Assembly (NCBI GenBank): GCA_022113835.1
Contig: JAILWY010000010.1
Span: 4,923,501 to 4,987,500 of the forward strand
Direction of reading: 5' to 3'
From: Atopsyche davidsoni
Lineage: Eukaryota; Arthropoda; Insecta; Trichoptera; Hydrobiosidae
Length of the DNA stretch: 64,000 nt
A model generated the notes under the pieces. That model was not told the origin of the DNA. It worked only from the letters and a program-made list of their open reading frames with translations, and searched no databases. Below are positions 60,079 to 64,000 of the stretch, one piece after another (positions within the stretch are counted from its first letter, which is position 1; the number at the start of each line of letters is the position of its first letter). The position numbers were made by a program, and so were the translations under genes.

Positions 60079-60312
60079 CTTCATTGTTTCATGATAACGA
60101 TTAATTCATTCACTCCTGACTACTGCATACAAATACAAATTATCTTATTTTTAAAGTAAATTTTAAATATTTTGATATAATTTTAAATCTACATATTTAA
60201 TACAGAATTAAAATCAATGATCGGTCGGGCACTGCGGTGTTATTTAATATCTGACGGAATAAAACATAATGGCGTACCTGATACCTGATAGCGTTCATTT
60301 TACAACACCAAT
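60079..60312 (+). repeat. Repeat family B, copy B3 (3' part)
   Basis: It begins within the TCATTGTTTCATG/TTCACTCCTGACT block and continues through the same 3' region as B2 (GCGGTGTTATTTAATATCTG, GCGTACCTGATACCTGATAG, TTTTACAACACCAATAC). Direct fusion to copy A4 implies that A and B are sections of one composite or internally deleted element. Confidence 0.8.
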
Positions 60313-60419
60313 ACAAATACACATACACGTCAGTATATATTCCCAAATCCTTCAAATTTATTATGTAAAAAAAAAGCATTTCTAAATCACAAAGATAACA
60401 CGTTTAATTTTAAATTTCT

Positions 60420-60950
60420 GATCCTCAAGATATGATTGACCGTGCACGTATGTACAACTCTCCCAGACATGCTTACGCGGGTGTACCAACGCCTCCTTGA
60501 CCCTCTAATTGGCCGTCTCGCATTCATGCAGCCATCCAAAGTCTCTACCTCCGAAAATTTCCCCACAATAAAACGACACGAGCGAGCGCCGAGCGTCGGG
60601 CACAAGATCGTGATAAATTATTTCGACTACTACATAATAGATCGGCGTAACAGTAAAAGTCGCAAGTGCCTCAATTACGCCACGGATTCGCTCGGCTCCC
60701 CGTGACATCGCCCGCCTCGTCCCCTGACCCCAATCTGCCCGGCAGCTGACCGACCCGAGAACGAATCTCCCTCAAACTTGGCCCTGGCACAAACCGACAC
60801 CTTCGTAATTTTTTTTCATTCGCACGGTGACTCAGAAGACACGATACCATCCAAAAAATGAGAGATCGGATTTGACTCATGCAAGCAAAATCAACACCTT
60901 TACAGGGCTTTAACAAACACACCTCAAAGATCAACACAAACCTCAAAGTT
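60420..60950. promoter_or_regulatory. Balanced-composition block, candidate regulatory region
   Basis: About 500 bp of balanced, CpG-containing, non-repetitive sequence lie between AT-rich flanks. Open frames on both strands (up to 91 codons) overlap one another and carry no domain I recognise. The block resembles the 15-17 kb region and may be a conserved non-coding element cluster. Confidence 0.3.
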
Positions 60951-61222
60951 CAATTAGTATAATTTTATTTCAAAAACTTAAAAAATATATATTATTGATT
61001 TATGTGAAGACCGTCTCACAGGAAGTATGATTTTGCCTAGACAGGTTTTATTGATTGATAATGATTAAGTACACTTTTTAAAATATTGAAAATTGATTAA
61101 AGAAACTCTCAGAATAATATCATCATGATTTTTGTGGGATTTGAACACAATATTTAATTGGCATAATAAGTACGTTGTTTCACTTATAGGATATGATTAT
61201 TAAAAATTCTTACTAAGTACCA
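60951..61222. other. AT-rich non-coding stretch
   Basis: Nothing recognisable. Confidence 0.6.
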
Positions 61223-61300
61223 GTGATTCGTTGGTATAATTGGTAATGCACCGGCCATGTAAGCTTGGGGATGTGGGTTCTCAAATCCCACACAAATCAC
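61223..61300 (+). tRNA. tRNA-like sequence (pseudogene or SINE head)
   Basis: 78 nt show much of a tRNA layout. GTGATT at the 5' end pairs with AATCAC at the 3' end (acceptor stem, 6 bp). TGGTATAATTGG (61232-61243) is a box A and D-arm. GTGGG/CCCAC form a T-stem. The T-loop reads TTCTCAAAT, two bases longer than the usual seven. The anticodon stem CCGGC/GCTTGG is imperfect and the loop (CATGTAA) lacks the usual T before the anticodon, so no amino acid is assigned. A functional tRNA is unlikely; a tRNA-derived SINE or tRNA pseudogene fits better. Confidence 0.45.
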
Positions 61301-61540
61301 AATTCAATGAACATGAGACCCGTCAAAAACAGCACAGGGTGTATATTTCAATTCCCACATCCTGTGTATAAACCGTTATAATAATATACATTAATTTTCA
61401 ATCTTACTTAGTTTTAAAAAATATCAATAGTTATGACATATCACTAAGAATTTCTAACTAAATATGAATTTAAATCAATTACCTAATGAAATCTTTGAAC
61501 TTGTGTGATTAAATAATGCAATTTTCTATAATAAAATAAT
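61301..61540. other. AT-rich stretch downstream of tRNA-like sequence
   Basis: It holds CAGGGTGTATATTTCAATTC and CACATCCTGTG, a weak inverted pair that might belong to the SINE body. No tail or target duplication is clear. Confidence 0.4.
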
Positions 61541-61910
61541 AGATAGTTTTTGGGGGTTGAGTACTTACATTTTATTTTATACGGATTGCACGCAAGTGGT
61601 TACGAAAAAGCTTCATATTTTATGGACGACTATAAACTGCCCGTAAGTCTGAAAAAAAAGTCACCGGTTGATATAAAATTAAAGATTTATTGTAACAGCC
61701 AAAGACTTGGGAAAAAATACGCTCGTGGGAGCATAATGTATCCTTTAAGGAGGCTATATCGCGCCCCTTTTATTTCTGGCACCAGGGGTGATTGCCCGTT
61801 CCGCCACCAATTCGGCATTTCTCAGCTCCTGTCGCCGACACACCACATCCAGTGTTACATTGGCTCATACCAAAATGTTGCTCGTTATATATTAATAACC
61901 CGATAACGTC
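61541..61910. other. Mixed block with a 118-codon open frame
   Basis: A + frame (61550-61906) is open for 118 codons. It includes YLHFILYGLHASGYEKAS and a basic middle part, and ends just before a TAA. No domain is recognised, no strong acceptor precedes it and its 3' half lies in a balanced-composition patch that would keep any frame open longer. I treat it as a possible conserved element rather than a gene. Confidence 0.2.
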
Positions 61911-63480
61911 TGACAGGCAAATTACAGTTTTAGCAACTTTACTAGATTGGTCGCTGAGTGAAATTTAAATCGTCCGATTGCAAAGCGCGATCGATTTATT
62001 TCAGCCAAATAAATATCAAAGCAATTAGAGTGCAAAGCAATGGAGATTTAAAATTTTGTAATATTAACGATGATCGATACGTATAAAGCTAACGATTATT
62101 TTTTTTGGGATATTAACGCAGAGCTTAACAACTCCAACAGCCCGTACAACCTACATTTTTAAATATTCAAGTAAGCACATATGGTCCAACTTTATTCACA
62201 TCTAATATTTAGCCGTGTTTTCTCCGCTGTAACTTCTATTATATGTAAGAAGCAAGGCTCAATTATCTTGGCACGAGTTATATAATTCATCTAATCTTCG
62301 GTTATCCTTTTGTTTATTTCACTTTTCGAGGGTAAGAGCTATGTTTATCAAAGCTTGATATACGAACGAGAAGATCTCTACAAATTAGATTTGGAAACGA
62401 ATTCTTGGCTTAACGTTATCGCTGGACTGAAACTTACTAAGTATTCTTATAAATATAAAAATACATTCAATGTTATATACTGTACGTCGGTTGGATCTAT
62501 TTATTAATTTTAGATAAAACTTTTATTAAAAAAAATCAATATCAAAATTTTCTAGGCAATCAGAATAATCATTAAATGCGTAAATAATAAACATACTTAT
62601 TAATCTTTTATGTAATAGTAAAAGAGTATTCATTTTCTTAACAATATCTTTTAATTAGCAGCTGCAAATATATTTTTTATTTATTTCATAAAGTTTGGCT
62701 ATGATTAATTCTGCACACGTATTCATGTCACGATAATAATGATCATCACACGGAGGCTGATGATTTTTATACCCAATATATAAATACCAAACAATTACGT
62801 TTCGATTCATTGTGATTTTTGGCACGTATCTGCATCATCTCTTCACATCGGAGAAACGATGATGAAACTTTAATTATAAAGTTTGGATACTTTCCATCTG
62901 CTCAGGCACCGATTGTTGCGTTAAATACGCAATTTCTCCTTTAAAATATACTATGGAAACAATTACTAAAAAAGTTGCATAAGTGGTGTTACACCAGACA
63001 TAACGCACACCGTCCTGTATGAACGATTATGTGGACCTCTTCTGCGGTACAACAGGAGGTGGTTCTGACGGGTAAGACATTGCGGTGAGCGCCTCCATTT
63101 TGCGGTTCTCCGGATGAGGTCGTTCTCCACAGAAACACGCTTTTTAGAGACAAAAGTTTTCAACAGATTACCACATACTGTCAAGCAGATATAAATAAAA
63201 ATACATTTAAAAACGACTTTGGGCCTGAAGAGCTTTTCGTTCTACTAATCTTATTTTACGGTGTTCGTGATGTGTCGCATTACCTTCAAAAGCTCTTCAA
63301 AATTGAATAAAATATATTTATAAATTTCTCTAAAAAATATATGTTTTTAAATTAATTTAAAAAAAATTATTAATAAATACACTTAATTACTTTATGGACA
63401 ATTTATTCTAGAAATAACTTTGACACATGCCATGTTAATAAAATGTATCTTCTACTGAAATAAAACAAGCACTAGCCTAA
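61911..63480. other. AT-rich stretch with mixed patches
   Basis: No gene is called. 61915-62060 is less degenerate, with GCGCGATCGAT and a homeodomain-type CAATTAG. 62960-63190 is balanced and carries a 72-codon minus frame (62966-63184) rich in Arg (KWRRSPQCLTRQN) with no family I recognise; an overlapping frame on the same strand is Pro-rich. The rest is AT-rich. Confidence 0.5.
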
Positions 63481-63489
63481 TAACGTCAG

Positions 63490-63575
63490 CTTTAGATTCG
63501 CCAGTCTGGATGGAGATTGAACCCATGAACTCTGCGTCAAAAGTCGACAGTCCTTACTACAGAGACAAGATAAAC
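63490..63575 (-). repeat. tRNA-like SINE head, minus strand
   Basis: On the minus strand GGGTTCAATCTCC is a good box B (63524-63512), preceded by GTCGACTTTTGACGCAGAG, which closely matches the same region of the + strand copy at 28727-28805. The shared block makes this the second member of that SINE family in the window. Box A is degenerate. Confidence 0.5.
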
Positions 63576-64000
63576 ACAGTTGGGCGCAAAAAATATTTAT
63601 TATTTATATAATAACATACCTGCATCAATGATTTTCTTGGGTAGGCCAGAGATATTATTATTTCATTTTGTTATTATAAATGTATCAGTAAGTAATTTGT
63701 TTACCGAAATTCAAAAGATTAAGCGTTGGCTAATTTGTTTCATAATTAAACTTATGAACATCGAAGACATTGCAATATAATGGCGTAAAATTACGAAAGA
63801 AGCCCAAGTATAATAATCACTCGGACATGACTTGCTGGATCTGAAAGGGTAAGCGGAGAGCGGAGCCGCGACCTGCTGGCGAGCGCTGTCCACATTCACC
63901 TCTCAATACTCTCTCATTATTTATTGCATAATCTTTCACTTTGCAAACTTAAGACTTACGTCTTACATTGAATTGCTCTGGAGAATGACAAATACATAAA
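63576..64000. other. AT-rich stretch with a small GC patch at the right end
   Basis: No gene is seen. A patch at 63840-63895 (GCGGAGAGCGGAGCCGCGAC) is GC-rich. It overlaps a 62-codon minus frame (63711-63899) with no recognisable domain. Confidence 0.55.

Noticed and set aside
1..64000. CRISPR array, prokaryotic operon, insertion sequence or rRNA gene
   Set aside because: Nothing in the window resembles these. Composition and repeats are those of eukaryotic non-coding DNA.

Overview
The window is AT-rich eukaryotic DNA with no recognisable protein-coding gene. It is most likely insect or another arthropod. The reasons are the base composition (about two thirds A+T by eye), many small interspersed repeats with tRNA-like heads, a decayed segment carrying a tgttgcccg-type retroposon motif common in insect genomes, and short scattered CCTAA/TTAGG-like runs. 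The longest open frames are only about 60 to 125 codons. None shows a family I recognise, and their number and length fit chance in a sequence this size. I read the window as the inside of a very large intron or as a gene desert.

Three places carry splice-site architecture. At 34899-35182 a 141-bp unit that starts with GT and ends with CAG is present twice, perfectly and in tandem. The second copy abuts GTAAGT, giving a textbook recursive-splicing (ratchet) junction, CAG|GTAAGT, on the + strand. At 54534-54591 a strong acceptor and a strong donor bracket a 39-nt segment open in one frame (GFDESFLNPTVPK). At 5305-5406 a poly-A-tailed retroposon-like segment offers, on its antisense strand, acceptors, a donor and a 55-nt open cryptic exon. 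If the first two are real, a gene transcribed left to right crosses this window.

Layout: 0-5 kb AT-rich; 5.1-5.4 kb retroposon; 7.0-7.35 kb richer block; 7.48-7.86 kb decayed retroposon; 10.14-10.32 kb CpG-rich patch followed by a tandem pair of repeat family A; 15.2-17 kb broad block of balanced composition that looks like regulatory sequence; 18.24-19.24 kb a 63-bp (21-codon) tandem repeat, a third family-A copy and a short open frame; 19-51 kb mostly AT-rich with isolated GC patches and tRNA-like SINE heads; 51.5-51.93 kb CpG island with an NRF-1-type palindrome and G-runs; 53.1-60.3 kb repeat family B (three copies), the candidate microexon, a second CpG island with a perfect CRE, and an A-B composite repeat; 61.2 kb a tRNA-like sequence.

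All recognisable copies of families A and B point the same way, and one locus (59944-60312) joins A to B, so they are probably pieces of one longer element. Everything here is by-eye reading. No database search, RNA alignment or species identification was possible.
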